Assembly (NCBI GenBank): GCA_963830725.1
Contig: CAWHNO010000016.1
Location: forward strand, 744,001 to 808,000
Direction of reading: 5' to 3'
DNA: 64,000 nt
DNA from: DASSUW01 sp963830725
Lineage (GTDB): Bacteria > Actinomycetota > Thermoleophilia > Solirubrobacterales > Solirubrobacteraceae
Part shown: positions 24,928 to 34,242 of the stretch, one piece after another
Layout: each line of letters starts with the position of its first letter
How positions within the stretch are numbered: the stretch's first letter is position 1
Program-made: the position numbers and the translations under genes
The notes under the pieces: model-generated
Told to the model about the DNA's origin: nothing
What the model saw: the letters and a program-made list of their open reading frames with translations, nothing else
The model's database searches: none

Positions 24928-25988
24928 TCAGACAGTGCCCTTGCGGCGCACGCTCGGGCTCCAGCGTAGGAACTCCTCGACCTCGCGCTCGTAGCGGTAC
25001 GGCTCGCCCTCGCCGCGCAGCAGCGGGCGCGCGCGCGAGCGCCTCCGCGTGCTTGAGCACCGCCTCGCGGCTGGTGTAGCCGTAGCCGTAGCCGGCGGCC
25101 TTGAGCTTGCGGTTGTCGAGCCCGCGGCCGAAGCGCAGCTGGTTGAGCACCTCGGCGGAGATCCGGACGCCGAGCGGGCGCAGCGCGGCGGCGGCCAGCG
25201 AGGTGCCCCACGGCGGGAGGATCGGCGCCGGCGGCTTGCCCAGCAGCGACGCCACCTCCGACAGCGCGAGCACGCCGTCGCCGGCCGCGTTGTACACGCC
25301 GGGCAGGTCGCGCTCGGCGGCGAAGCGCAGCACGCCGACGAGGTCGTCCTCGTGGATGAACTGGTAGCGCGGGTCGAAGCCGAGGATGCCCGGGACGGCC
25401 GGCAGCGAGAACAGCTCGGTGTGGGTGGTGCGCAGGTCAGGCCCGAGCGCGTTGCAGAAGCGCAGCACGGTGACGGTGATCTCCGGGTTGCGCTCGGCGA
25501 AGCCCTCGACCGCCTTCTCGGCCTCGACGACGTCCGCCTCCAAGCGCGTGCGCGGCGCGTGCGGGCGGCGCATGGCCTCGGTGAAGAACGCCGGGTCGTC
25601 CTGCTCGCAGCCGTAGTAGTGGGCGGAGGACTTGAAGACGACCTTGCGCACCGGGGATGCGTCCCCGCCCGCGGCGCCACACGCAGTGAGGATGTTCATC
25701 GTCCCGATCACGTTCGCCTCGTGCGGCGGCGCGCGGCGGGGCCTGCAGCGAGTCGACGACCAGCCGCGTGTCGATCACCGTGTCGATCTCGGCCGCCTGC
25801 ACGATGCGCCGCAGCAGCGCGTGCTGGAGGCCGACGCGGACGAACTCGGTGCGCGTGAGCTCGCACGTCGGGTCCTCGGTGGAGACGCCGATGATCGCCT
25901 CGACCGCGCCGTCGCGCTCGATCGCCTGCGCCAGCCGGCCGCCCCAGAAGCTCGAGACGCCGGTGATGAGGATGCGCTTCGACGTCAT
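24928..25988 (-). pseudogene. NAD-dependent epimerase/dehydratase-like protein, two frameshifts
   Basis: An extended-SDR fold: the N-terminal KRILITGVSSFWGGRLAQ is a Rossmann loop (GxxxxxxG), followed by GVSTEDPTCEL. At about 25740 the frame changes to NVIGTMNILTACGAAGG, then KVVFKSSAHYYGCEQDD, TVLRFCNALGPDL and GVYNAAGDGVLALSEV. A second change near 25035, in a run of CG repeats, leads to GEGEPYRYEREVEEFLRW and the stop. Catalytic YxxxK is not evident (Ser-Ala-His-Tyr-Tyr instead). ATG 25988 overlaps the acyltransferase stop (ATGA), so the two form an operon, possibly acting on a membrane lipid or its headgroup. Indels sit in GC runs and may be errors. Confidence 0.75.
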
Positions 25989-26845
25989 CCCAGCCACACC
26001 GATCGCCGGTGGGCGACGAGGTCGATCAGCTCCTCCTGGATCCGCGAGCGCACGTCCTCCGCGACGGTCTGCACCAGCCCCTTGTCGTCCCACGGCCGCT
26101 CGCCCCACTGGTCGGTGGCGATCGGCTCGAGGAAGCGGATGCGGAACTTGGCGGGCAGGTAGGCCGCGCCGAGCAGGCCGAAGTGCGGGAACAGAGGCGT
26201 GATCGGGAAGTAGATGAGCTTCGTGATGCGCCGGAGCAGGCCGAACTGGGCGAGCGTCGGCATCGCCTCCTCGGCGCCGAGCACGGCGATCGGCACGATC
26301 GGCGTGCCGGCCCGCATGGCGGCCTCGACGAAGCCGCCGCGGCCGAAGCGGCGCAGCCGGTAGCGGTCCTTGTACAGCTTCTCGGTGCCCTTGCGGCCCT
26401 CGGGGAAGACGAGCACGAGCTGCTGCTCGTCGCACAGCAGCCGGTGCACGTTGGCCGGGTGGGCCGGCACGCCGCCGATCTTGTTGACGAGCATGGCCAG
26501 CCCTGGATAGCCCTTGAAGAAGTGCTCGACCGTCAGGTGCAGCGGACGCGGGCGCGGGTGCTCCTCCTTGATCGCCTTGGCGATCATCGGCGCGTCGGGC
26601 GGCAGGGCGCCGGCGTGGTTGGAGACCAGCAGGGCGCCGCCGGTGGCGGGCACGTTCTCGATCCCCTCGACCTCGCAGCGGAACCAGTAGTGGTAGAGGA
26701 ACTCGTACAGCGTCGCGTCGAGCGCACCCTCGACGCGCTCGGAGCGGCCCCAGTCGGTGAGGTTGCGGTCGGGCTCGATCGCGGGCAGCAGCGAGCGCGG
26801 GTCGGCGCCCTCGGGTGCGGCCGGGAGCGCGGGGCGGTCGCTCAT
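25985..26845 (-). CDS. Lysophospholipid acyltransferase family protein (PlsC-like)
   Basis: A 286-residue acyltransferase: LLVSNHAGALPPDAPM is a variant of the catalytic NHxxxxD box (His followed five residues later by Asp rather than four), FPEGRKG is the phosphate-binding EGTR-like motif III, and GTPIVPIAVLG is motif IV. It would transfer an acyl group to a lysophospholipid or glycerol phosphate on the inner membrane face. It is flanked by a HAD fragment (ATGA overlap upstream) and the epimerase-like gene (ATGA overlap downstream), a tightly coupled trio. Confidence 0.85.
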   Translation of the reverse strand: MSDRPALPAAPEGADPRSLLPAIEPDRNLTDWGRSERVEGALDATLYEFLYHYWFRCEVEGIENVPATGGALLVSNHAGALPPDAPMIAKAIKEEHPRPRPLHLTVEHFFKGYPGLAMLVNKIGGVPAHPANVHRLLCDEQQLVLVFPEGRKGTEKLYKDRYRLRRFGRGGFVEAAMRAGTPIVPIAVLGAEEAMPTLAQFGLLRRITKLIYFPITPLFPHFGLLGAAYLPAKFRIRFLEPIATDQWGERPWDDKGLVQTVAEDVRSRIQEELIDLVAHRRSVWLG

Positions 26846-26967
26846 GCCCAGGTGAGCTGCTCGTCGTGCGGGAGGTCGACTCCGAAGCGGCGCTCGGCGA
26901 CCGCCGCGAGCTGGTCCCAGTAGGGGTGCAGGGTGGAGTCGACGTCGACCGCGATGCGCACGGCCAT
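26842..26967 (-). pseudogene. 41-codon HAD-type phosphatase N-terminal fragment
   Basis: The ORF reads MAVRIAVDVDSTLHPYWDQL and then AAVAERRFGVDLPHDEQLTWA before TGA. DVDSTLHP is the HAD nucleophile motif I (DxDxT) and the following region matches the cap entry of 5'-nucleotidase/HAD-like proteins, which are about 180-200 residues long. Only the first 41 codons remain. Its TGA overlaps the acyltransferase ATG (ATGA), so it may survive as a translated leader. Truncation by deletion is inferred; a start for a different protein is possible. Confidence 0.5.
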
Positions 26968-26981
26968 TACCCTAGAGCGCC

Positions 26982-27959
26982 GTGCCGAGCGTGTACCAGG
27001 ATGCCCTCACGAGGGCCCGCAGCGGGGTCTTCCGGCCGGGCCCGGACGCCACCTACGCCGACGGCGACGACGCCTCCTGGATGGCGATCGACTGGCCGTC
27101 GCTCACGCGCCGGCTCGAGGTCGACGGCAGGTCGGTCGGCGTGATCGACACGGGCGGCGACGGGCCGCCGCTGGTGTTCGTGCACGGGCTCGGCGGGATC
27201 TGGCAGAACTGGCTGCTGAACGTCCCGGCCTTCATGGCCACGAATCGCTGCGTGGCCGTCGACCTCCCGGGCTTCGGCCTGTCCGAGCTGCCGGCCGGGG
27301 AGATCTCGATCCCGGGCTTCGCGCGCACGGTCGACGAGGTCTGCAGGCAGCTCGAGCTCGATGAGCCTGTGCTGGTCGGCAACTCGATGGGCGGCTTCGT
27401 CGGCGCCGAGCTGGCGGTCTCCTTCCCGACGCGCGTGTCGAAGCTCGTGCTGGTGTCGGCCGCCGGCCTGTCGACCGAGTTCCTGAAGCGAGAGTGGCTG
27501 CTGGCCGGCGCGCGGGCGTTCATGGCGCTGACGGCCCGCACGGGCCTGCGGGGGTCGCCGGTCGTGAAGCGCGCGCGTCTGCGCCGGATCGCCCTGGGGA
27601 CGATCGTCCGCTACCCGGAGCGGCTGTCGGTCCCGCTCGCGACCGAGCTCCTGGGCGGCGCCAACGCACCCGGCTTCCTGAGCGCGTTCGACGCCCTGAT
27701 GGGGTACTCGTTCCGTGACCGGCTGGAGCGGATCGAGGTCCCGGTGCTGATCGTGTGGGGGCGCAACGACATTCTCGTGCCGGTCTCCGACGCCGAGATG
27801 TTCGAGCACCTGATCGGCGACAACGCGCACAGCGTGATCTTCGAGGACACCGGGCACCTGCCGATGCTCGAGCGGCCGACGCGGTTCAACCAGCTGCTCG
27901 GGTCGTTCATCGCCGGCGAGCGGGAGCCGGGCCGCGGCGTCGAGGGCGTCAGCGCGTGA
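26982..27959 (+). CDS. Alpha/beta hydrolase
   Basis: A 325-residue alpha/beta-hydrolase: HGLGGIWQNW (oxyanion region), nucleophile elbow GNSMGG, acid in WGRNDILVP, base in DTGHLPMLE, so the Ser-Asp-His triad is complete. No signal peptide. Substrate unknown; the cap region (about 170-235) is basic (TRTGL, KRARLRRI). GTG 26982 is preceded by TACCCT (26968-26973) at 8 nt, compatible with a leaderless start. The 3' end overlaps the convergent ilvD by 11 nt. Confidence 0.85.
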   Translation: MPSVYQDALTRARSGVFRPGPDATYADGDDASWMAIDWPSLTRRLEVDGRSVGVIDTGGDGPPLVFVHGLGGIWQNWLLNVPAFMATNRCVAVDLPGFGLSELPAGEISIPGFARTVDEVCRQLELDEPVLVGNSMGGFVGAELAVSFPTRVSKLVLVSAAGLSTEFLKREWLLAGARAFMALTARTGLRGSPVVKRARLRRIALGTIVRYPERLSVPLATELLGGANAPGFLSAFDALMGYSFRDRLERIEVPVLIVWGRNDILVPVSDAEMFEHLIGDNAHSVIFEDTGHLPMLERPTRFNQLLGSFIAGEREPGRGVEGVSA

Positions 27960-29625
27960 CCGCGCCCTCGGAGGCGCTGGAGACCAGCTTCGCGTATTTG
28001 GCCAGCACGCCGCCGCCGGTGGGCGGCTGCGGCGGCTCGTAGCCCCGCACGCGGCGGGCGATCTCTTCGTCGGACAGGTCGACGTCGATCCGCCGGTTGG
28101 TCACGTCGATCGTGATGCGGTCCTCGTCCTGGACGGCGGCGATCGGGCCGCCGTGGACGGCCTCGGGAGCGATGTGGCCGGCCATGAAGCCGCGCGTGGC
28201 GCCGGAGAAGCGGCCGTCGGTGAGGAGCGCCACGGAGTCGCCGAGCCCCTCCCCCACGATCGCCGCGGTCACGGCCAGCATCTCGCGCATGCCGGGGCCG
28301 CCGGCCGGGCCCTCGTTGCGGATGACGACCACGTCGCCGGCCTGGATCTCGCCCTGGGTGACGGCGGCCATCGCCGCCTCCTCGCCGTCGAACACGCGCG
28401 CGGGCCCCTCGTGATGCGTGCGCTCGTGGCCTGAGAGCTTGACCACGGAGCCCTCGGGCGCCAGGTTGCCGCGCAGGATCGCGATCCCGCCGGTGGGCTT
28501 GATCGGGTCGGCGAGCGGGCGCACGACCTCCTGGCCGGGCGTCTCCTCGGCGGCGCGGGCGAACTCGCCGATCGTGCGGCCGTGGACGGTGGCGGCGTCC
28601 TCGTGCAGCAGGCCGGCCTCGAGCAGCCGGCGGGCCACCACCGCGGTGCCGCCGGCCGCGTGCATGTCGGTGGCAACGAAGCGCCCGCCGGGCTTGAGGT
28701 CGCACAGCAGCGGCGTGCTCGAGGCGATGCGGTCGAAGTCGTCGATCGACAGCTCCAGGCCCGCCTCGCGGGCGACGGCCAGCAGGTGCAGGACGCCGTT
28801 GGTCGAGCCGCCGCTCATGGCGATCGCGGCGATCGCGTTCTCCAGCGCGTCGCGCGTGATGATGTCGCTCGGCCGCTGGCCGCGGGCGAGCACGTCCATC
28901 ACCATCACGCCCGCGTCGTAGGCGGCCTGCGCCTTCGACTGGTCCTGCGCCGGTATGTCGCTCGGACCCATCGGCGAGATGCCCAGCATCTGGAAGGCCA
29001 TGGCCATCGTGTTGGCGGTGAACTGGCCGCCGCAGGCGCCGGCGCCGGGGCTGGCCACCTCCTCGAGCGCGGTCAGCTCCTCGGTGCTGATCCTGCCCGC
29101 GGCGTGCGCGCCGATCGCCTCGAAGACCTCCTGGATGGTCACGTCCTGGCCGTTGTAGTGGCCGGGCGGGATCGAGCCGCTGTAGAGCATCAGGCTCGGC
29201 ACGTCGAGCCGCACGAGCGCCATCACCGTGCCGGGGATCGTCTTGTCGCAGCCCGAGAGGGCGACGACCGCGTCGAACAGATGGCCGCGGCCGACGAGCT
29301 CGATCGAGTCGGCGATCACCTCGCGGCTGACCAGGCTCGTCTTCATCCCGGAGGTGCCCATGGTGATGCCGTCGGAGATGGCGACCGTGTTGAACTCCAT
29401 CGGCGTGCCGCCCGCGGCCCGGATCCCCTCCTTCACCTTGGCCGCGAGCGCGCGATGGTTGAAGTTGCACGGCATCGTCTCGGTCCAGGTGCTCGCGACG
29501 CCGACGATCGGCTTGGCCAGCGCCTCGTCGTCGAAGCCGATGCCCTTGAGGTAGGCGCGCGCGGCGGCGCGGGCGGGGCCCTCGGTCAGCGCGCGCGAGT
29601 TGTGCTTCGGGTCCAGGCCGGCCAT
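27949..29625 (-). CDS. ilvD: Dihydroxy-acid dehydratase
   Basis: A 558-residue IlvD/Edd-family enzyme. The three iron-sulfur cysteines are visible: PCNFNH (Cys53), SGCDKT (Cys126) and GACGGQF (Cys198), with DGRFSGATRGFMAGHI near the C-terminus containing the catalytic serine region. The length and spacing fit IlvD rather than sugar-acid dehydratases or Edd (about 600). It makes 2-oxo acids in valine, leucine and isoleucine synthesis. No other ilv gene is nearby, as is common for ilvD. Confidence 0.95.
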   Translation of the reverse strand: MAGLDPKHNSRALTEGPARAAARAYLKGIGFDDEALAKPIVGVASTWTETMPCNFNHRALAAKVKEGIRAAGGTPMEFNTVAISDGITMGTSGMKTSLVSREVIADSIELVGRGHLFDAVVALSGCDKTIPGTVMALVRLDVPSLMLYSGSIPPGHYNGQDVTIQEVFEAIGAHAAGRISTEELTALEEVASPGAGACGGQFTANTMAMAFQMLGISPMGPSDIPAQDQSKAQAAYDAGVMVMDVLARGQRPSDIITRDALENAIAAIAMSGGSTNGVLHLLAVAREAGLELSIDDFDRIASSTPLLCDLKPGGRFVATDMHAAGGTAVVARRLLEAGLLHEDAATVHGRTIGEFARAAEETPGQEVVRPLADPIKPTGGIAILRGNLAPEGSVVKLSGHERTHHEGPARVFDGEEAAMAAVTQGEIQAGDVVVIRNEGPAGGPGMREMLAVTAAIVGEGLGDSVALLTDGRFSGATRGFMAGHIAPEAVHGGPIAAVQDEDRITIDVTNRRIDVDLSDEEIARRVRGYEPPQPPTGGGVLAKYAKLVSSASEGAVTR

Positions 29626-29653
29626 GGGCGCCGGATCCTAGTGTCTCGAGTCA

Positions 29654-30319
29654 CTAGAGGCCGAGCGTGCCCGGATTGTTCGGCCGTGCGGGGCGAGGCG
29701 CCGGTGCGTCGGGGTCGGCGGCGGCGCGGCGGGCGAGGCGCTCGCGCTCCCAGCGCCCGAGGCGCCAGATGTCGCGCTGGACCTGCTTGGGGTCGATCTG
29801 GCGGCCGGGCAGGTGCAGGTTTGCCTCGGAGATCAGCCGCCGCTCGTCGCCCTTGAGCGCCATCCACTTGGCGAGCACGTCGTCGGAGTCGGGCAGCCGC
29901 GCCGAGCCATACGGGCGCGTCTCGTCCGGGAACTCGACGCAGTACTCGTTCAGCAGCGTCGCGGTCTGCGGCAGGTAGGCGACGATCGGCTTGTGCGGGT
30001 AGACGAGGTAGGCGTAAGGCACGCCGCGCAGGTCGCGGGCCGCGTCGGCGGGAAGGCCGGCCTGGCCGCCCCAGACCCGGATGAAGCCCAGGTCGCGGTA
30101 CATCGCCCACTCCTCCTCGTTCACGCACGACTTCAGCAGCTCGCGGGCGCGCTGCTCGGCGCGCCGCTCGCGGCCGGGGTCGTACGGGACGGGGACGCCG
30201 CGCCTGCGGGCCTCGCGGCGCTCGCGCCGGGCGTCGAGCCTGCGCTCGATGTAGGGCCACGTGATCTCGGACAGCAGCGCGAGGACGACGATCGCGGTGG
30301 CGCAGAGAGCGACGATCAC
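29654..30319 (-). CDS. Single-pass membrane protein of unknown function
   Basis: A 221-residue protein that begins with a hydrophobic helix (VIVALCATAIVVLALLSEI, residues 1-19) and then a very basic stretch (RRLDARRERREARRRG), so the bulk is cytoplasmic. The rest includes AMYRDLGFIRVWGGQAGLP, YAYLVYPHKPIVAYLP and KGDERRLISEANLHLPG, and ends in a Pro/Ala/Arg tail. I do not recognise a family. GTG 30319 overlaps the stop of the preceding small gene by 3-4 nt (GTGA), which fixes the start. Confidence 0.65.
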   Translation of the reverse strand: MIVALCATAIVVLALLSEITWPYIERRLDARRERREARRRGVPVPYDPGRERRAEQRARELLKSCVNEEEWAMYRDLGFIRVWGGQAGLPADAARDLRGVPYAYLVYPHKPIVAYLPQTATLLNEYCVEFPDETRPYGSARLPDSDDVLAKWMALKGDERRLISEANLHLPGRQIDPKQVQRDIWRLGRWERERLARRAAADPDAPAPRPARPNNPGTLGL

Positions 30320-30613
30320 GCGACGCCGCCCGCCGCGCGCAGTGCGCCGCCGCCCGCCGCACGCGGTGCGCCGCCCGCCGCGCGCGGGAAGAAGATGACG
30401 CGATCGGTGGTCGCGGGGATGTCCTCGAACGCGGTGACCATCTCGGCCTCGCGCCGCCCGGTCTCGGTCGTGAGCGGCACCGCCGCCCACATCCCGCGCT
30501 CGAGCTGGCGCCGGAACTCCTCGCACGAGGCGCTCGACGTCCTCGGCGACCTCGAGGTCGCCCTCGGCGATCAGCTGCTCGCCGTGGCCCGGACGCATCC
30601 GCAGGAACTTCAT
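30316..30613 (-). pseudogene. Small hypothetical protein (about 98 residues), one frameshift
   Basis: Begins KFLRMRPGHGEQLIAEGDL, changes frame near 30533 after ERLV, and continues EEFRRQLERGMWAAVPLTT, TAFEDIPATTDRVIFFPRA, then an Ala/Gly tail of three imperfect repeats (RAAGGAP, RAAGGGAL, RAAGGVA) before a TGA that overlaps the GTG of the next gene. The two halves read as one protein with a bipartite alpha/beta module. No named family. The overlap with its neighbour and the shared strand suggest a two-gene operon. Confidence 0.5.
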
Positions 30614-30622
30614 GCGCGCCGA

Positions 30623-31565
30623 TTATGCCAGAGGGCCTGCCGCCGCCCGCCCGGCCGGCGCGCGCGCGCCGGGCGCGGCGGGTCAGCGAGAAGACGTCGA
30701 CCGGGCCGGCCCCGGCGCCGAGGCCGCGGATGCCGTCCCGCACCGCCTCGCCGGCGATCTCGCGCGCCGCCCGCGCGGCCTCGAGCGGTGTGTACCCGAG
30801 CGCCAGGTGCGCGGCCAGCGCGGACGAGTGCGTGCATCCGGAGCCGTGCGAGGCGCCGTCGGGATACCGCTCGCCGGGGATCCGCGCGAGCGTGGCGCCG
30901 TCGAAGAACACGTCGGTCGCCTGCTCGCGGTGGCCGCCGGTCACGACGACCGCCGCAGGCCCGAGCCGGTGCAGCAGCCGGGCGAGCTCCTCGGCGTCGT
31001 CGACGGCCTCGCCGCGGGCGACGACGTCGGCCGCCTCGCCGGCGGCCTCGCCGCGGGCGACGACGTCGGCCGCATCGCCGGCAGCTGCGCGGCCCGCCCC
31101 GGCGGCGGTCGCGGCGAGCACGCGCGCCTCCGGCACGTTCGGCGTGATCACCGTGACCCGCGGCAGCAGCTCGGCGACGATCGCCGCGCGCGCGGGATCG
31201 TCGAGCAGCACGGCGCCCGACTCGGCGACCATCACCGGGTCGAGCACGACCGGCGTCGCCGGGTCGAGCAGGTCAAGGGCCCGGCGGACCGCGTGCACGG
31301 TCTCGGCGGTCCCGAGCATCCCGATCTTCACCGCGTCGACGCCGATGTCCTCGGCCACGGCCCGCACCTGGGCGACGATGAAGTCGCCGGGCACCGGATG
31401 GATGCCGGTGACGGCGACCGTGTTCTGGGCCGTCAGCGCGGCGATCGCGGTCATCCCGTGCACTCCGCAGCGCGCGAACGCCTTGAGGTCGGCCTGGATC
31501 CCGGCACCGCCGCCGGAGTCGGATCCGGCGATCGACAGCACGGCGGGAACGGGCCGATCGCTCAC
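30623..31565 (-). CDS. thiD: Hydroxymethylpyrimidine/phosphomethylpyrimidine kinase
   Basis: A ribokinase-fold kinase of thiamine synthesis: SIAGSDSGGGAGIQADLK (HMP-binding), VVLDPVMVAESG and the anion-hole motif GSGCTHSSALAAHLA. It phosphorylates HMP and HMP-P. An unusual Ala/Asp/Val-rich insertion at about residues 150-185 is encoded by a 39-bp tandem repeat. The frame has no stop at the expected end (GPVDVF); the TAA at 30625-30623 lies one frame off, so a late indel is likely. No other thi gene is in the window. Confidence 0.88.
31002..31080. repeat. 39-bp tandem repeat inside thiD
   Basis: About two copies of a 39-bp unit (13 codons, encoding an AADVVARGEA-type peptide), the copies starting at 31018 and 31057 with few mismatches, plus a partial copy before them. 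The period keeps the frame, so the repeat adds a flexible, surface-exposed insert to the kinase. Confidence 0.75.
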
Positions 31566-31586
31566 GGCGGTCAGGGTAGAACGCGG

Positions 31587-32664
31587 TCACGGCACCCTCT
31601 CGTAGCGGCCGCCGAAGCCGCGGCGGATCAGCCCGCGGGCCTCGAGCTCGCCGAGGCCGATCAGCACCGTCCGCGGATCGAGGCCGTTGGCGGCGAGCAT
31701 CGGGAGCGTCGAATGGCCTGCGCCGACCGCGTCGAGCAGCGCCTGCAGGTCGGGGTCGAGCAGCGGGCCTGCCGGCGGCTGCGTCTCGTAGCGCTCGCCG
31801 GTCAGCTCGGCCAGCGCGTCCAGCACGTCGCGCACCCCTCGGACCAGCACCGGCGCCGTCACGGATCAGCGCGTTGGCCCCGGCGGCGAGCGCACAGGTC
31901 ACGCGGCCCGGCACCGCGGCCACGGTGCGGCCGAGCTCGGCGCCGAGGTCGGCGGTGGTGAGCGAGCCCGAGCGCTCGGTCGCCTCCACGACCACCACGA
32001 CCTGTGCCAGCGCGGCGATCAACCGGTTGCGGGCCACGAACGCCCAGCGGTGGATGCCGAAGCCGGGCGGCAGCTCGGACACGACCGCTCCCGCGGCGCG
32101 CACCGCGGAGTGCAGTTGGCGCTTGGAGGCCGGGTACGGCCGGTCGGCGCCGCCGGCCAGCACCGCGACCGGCGCCGCCGTGCCCTCGAGCGACCCGGCG
32201 TGGGCCGCCGAGTCGACCCCCAGGGCGAGCCCGGAGACCACTCCGACGCCGGCCGCCGACAGCCCGCGGCCGAGGTCGCGCGCGACGGTCTGCCCGTACG
32301 GCGTCGACCGCCGGGCGCCGACGATCGCGACCGCGTCGTCGACCCCGACGCACCCCGGATCGCCGGCCACGTGCAGCACGGCCGGCGGGTCCGGCAGGTC
32401 CCGCAGCCGCCCCGGATAGGCGTCCTCGCAGCGGCAGATCGCGGCGAGGCCGGCGCTCCGCACCGCCTCGCGCGCCGCGGCGGGGTCGAACCGGTCGTAG
32501 CGCGCGAGCACGGCCGGGGCGTCGCAGGCGGCGAGCAGCGACTCGTCCGATCGCGCGAGCACGCGCCCGGGCGCGTCGCGACGGCGCCACTCGATGTCGA
32601 GCCAGCCGGCCAGCGCGGCCACGAGGTCCGTCCGGCGCAGGCAGTCGTCGCACGCGCCGCTCAT
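31587..32664 (-). pseudogene. dprA: DNA-processing protein DprA, single frameshift
   Basis: DprA/Smf: an N-terminal SAM-like part (WLDIEWRRRD ... GRLRDLPDPP), the Rossmann-like core AIVGARRSTPYGQTVARDL, VVSGLALGVDSAAHAGSL, and GSLTTADLGAELGR, then after a frame change at about 31858 the C-terminal winged-helix (TLPMLAANGLDPRTVLIGLGELEARG). It loads RecA on incoming single-stranded DNA during natural transformation. ATG overlaps the comM stop (ATGA), the usual comM-dprA pair. The indel is a single base in a GGC-rich stretch. Confidence 0.85.
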
Positions 32665-34175
32665 GCGGCGACCGCGAACGACGGCTGCTCGAGCCGGAGC
32701 CCGGCGGCGATGTGGACATGGTCGGGGCCGACGCGCTCGCTGCCGTCGAGGTCGGCGACCGTGCGGGCGACCCGCAGTACTCGCGTGTGGCCGCGAGCGC
32801 TGAGGCGGTGCCGGTCGTGGAGCTCGTAGAGGAGGCGAAGTGCGCTGGGCGACGGCTCGGCTACCTCGCGCATGACGCGCGGCGTCATCTGGGCGTTGCA
32901 GGCGATGCCGTAGGGGGACAGGCGACGGGACTGCCGCTCGCGCGCCTCGATGACGCGGTCGCGCACGGTCGCGGAGGCCGGTGCGGACTCGGCCCGCAGG
33001 GCGGTCCCCGTCGGGCGGCCGACCGGGACGAGGACGTCGATGCGGTCGAGCAGCGGGCCGGAGAGGCGGCGCTGGTGGCGCGCCAGGTCGGCCGCGGTGC
33101 AGCGGCACGCCTCCTCGCCCATCCCGCATGGGCACGGGTTGGAGGCGGCGACGAGCATGAAGCGCGTCGGGAACGCGACGACCTGCTGCGCGCGCACGAT
33201 CGTGACGTGCCCGTCCTCGAGCGGCTGCCGCAGCGCCTCGAGACTCGAGCGCACGAACTCCGACAGCTCGTCCAGGAACAGGACGCCGTGGTGCGCGAGC
33301 GTCGCCTCGCCGGGAAGTGGGTGCGAGCCGCCGCCGACGAGGCCGGGCGCCGAGATCGTGTGATGCGGCGCGCGGAACGGGCGCTGGACCACGAGCCCGC
33401 CGCCGCCGTGCAGGCCGGCGACGGAGTGGATGCGCGTGACGTCGACCGCCTCGGCGGGCGTCAGCGGCGGCAGGATCGACGGCAGGCGGCGGGCGAGCAT
33501 CGTCTTGCCGGTCCCGGGCGGGCCGTGCATGAACAGGTTGTGGCCTCCGGCCGCCGCGGCCTCAAGCCCCGGGATCAGCGCGTTCTGGCCGCGGACGTCC
33601 GCGAGGTCGAGCAGCGGATCGGCTTCCTGCTCGGGCGGTGGATCCGGCGCCGGCGGCGGCTCGGCGCGGCCGGCCAGCACGTCGACCGCCTGGTGCAGCG
33701 ACTCGATCCCGAGCACGGACACGCCCGGTACGAGCGCGGCCTCGCGCGCTCGGGCGCGCGGCAGCAGCAGCCGTGACAGCAGGTGCCGGCGGGTGCCCTC
33801 GGCGATCGCCAGCGCACCGCGGATCGCTCGCACCTCGCCGCTCAGCGACAGCTCGCCGACGACCGCCGTGTCCTCGACCGCGGCCGGCTCGAGCTGCTCG
33901 GAGGCGACCAGCACGGCGACGGCGAGCGGCAGGTCGAACCCCGGGCCGATCTTGCGCAGGTACGCCGGCGCCAGGTTGACGGTGATCCGCTTCTGCGGGA
34001 ACTCGTGGCCGGAGTTCACGATCGCCGCCCGCACGCGCTCGCGGGCCTCGCGGACGGCCTTGTCCGCGAGGCCGACGATCGTGAACGCCGGCAGGCCGAG
34101 CCGGATGTCCGCCTCCACCCACACGCGGCGCGACTCGACGCCGTCGATCGCGAACGTGGTCACGCGCGCGATCAC
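32661..34175 (-). CDS. comM: ComM-like Mg-chelatase-family AAA+ ATPase
   Basis: A 504-residue ComM/YifB protein: N-terminal Lon-substrate-binding-like domain (GLPAFTIVGLADKAVREARER), Walker A GPPGTGKTM, Walker B GVLFLDELSEF, sensor NPCPCG, zinc-type CxCG...CRC motif, and Mg_chelatase C-domain (GHTRVLRVARTVADLDG). ComM promotes branch migration during transformation. GTG 34175 (VIARVTTFAIDGV) is the homologous start; a 20-bp palindrome sits 12 nt upstream. Operon: yraN-comM-dprA. Confidence 0.9.
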   Translation of the reverse strand: MIARVTTFAIDGVESRRVWVEADIRLGLPAFTIVGLADKAVREARERVRAAIVNSGHEFPQKRITVNLAPAYLRKIGPGFDLPLAVAVLVASEQLEPAAVEDTAVVGELSLSGEVRAIRGALAIAEGTRRHLLSRLLLPRARAREAALVPGVSVLGIESLHQAVDVLAGRAEPPPAPDPPPEQEADPLLDLADVRGQNALIPGLEAAAAGGHNLFMHGPPGTGKTMLARRLPSILPPLTPAEAVDVTRIHSVAGLHGGGGLVVQRPFRAPHHTISAPGLVGGGSHPLPGEATLAHHGVLFLDELSEFVRSSLEALRQPLEDGHVTIVRAQQVVAFPTRFMLVAASNPCPCGMGEEACRCTAADLARHQRRLSGPLLDRIDVLVPVGRPTGTALRAESAPASATVRDRVIEARERQSRRLSPYGIACNAQMTPRVMREVAEPSPSALRLLYELHDRHRLSARGHTRVLRVARTVADLDGSERVGPDHVHIAAGLRLEQPSFAVAA

Positions 34176-34186
34176 GGTCGGCCCGC

Positions 34187-34206
34187 GACGTTCCCGCGGG
34201 AACGTC
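34187..34206. promoter_or_regulatory. 20-bp perfect palindrome upstream of comM
   Basis: GACGTTCCCGCGGGAACGTC, a perfect palindrome between yraN and comM, ending 12 nt before the comM start. It may be an operator, an RNA hairpin over the ribosome site, or an internal promoter element. The same 18-mer core recurs in coding sequence at about 46402, which weakens the case for specificity. Confidence 0.35.
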
Positions 34207-34242
34207 CGCCATGAGATCGCCGGCCCCCGGGCGGGCGCACGG

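Noticed and set aside
23830..25079. Long plus-strand open frame after the small protein gene
   Set aside because: It is the antisense shadow of the L,D-transpeptidase and epimerase genes; composition is typical of GC-rich reverse frames.
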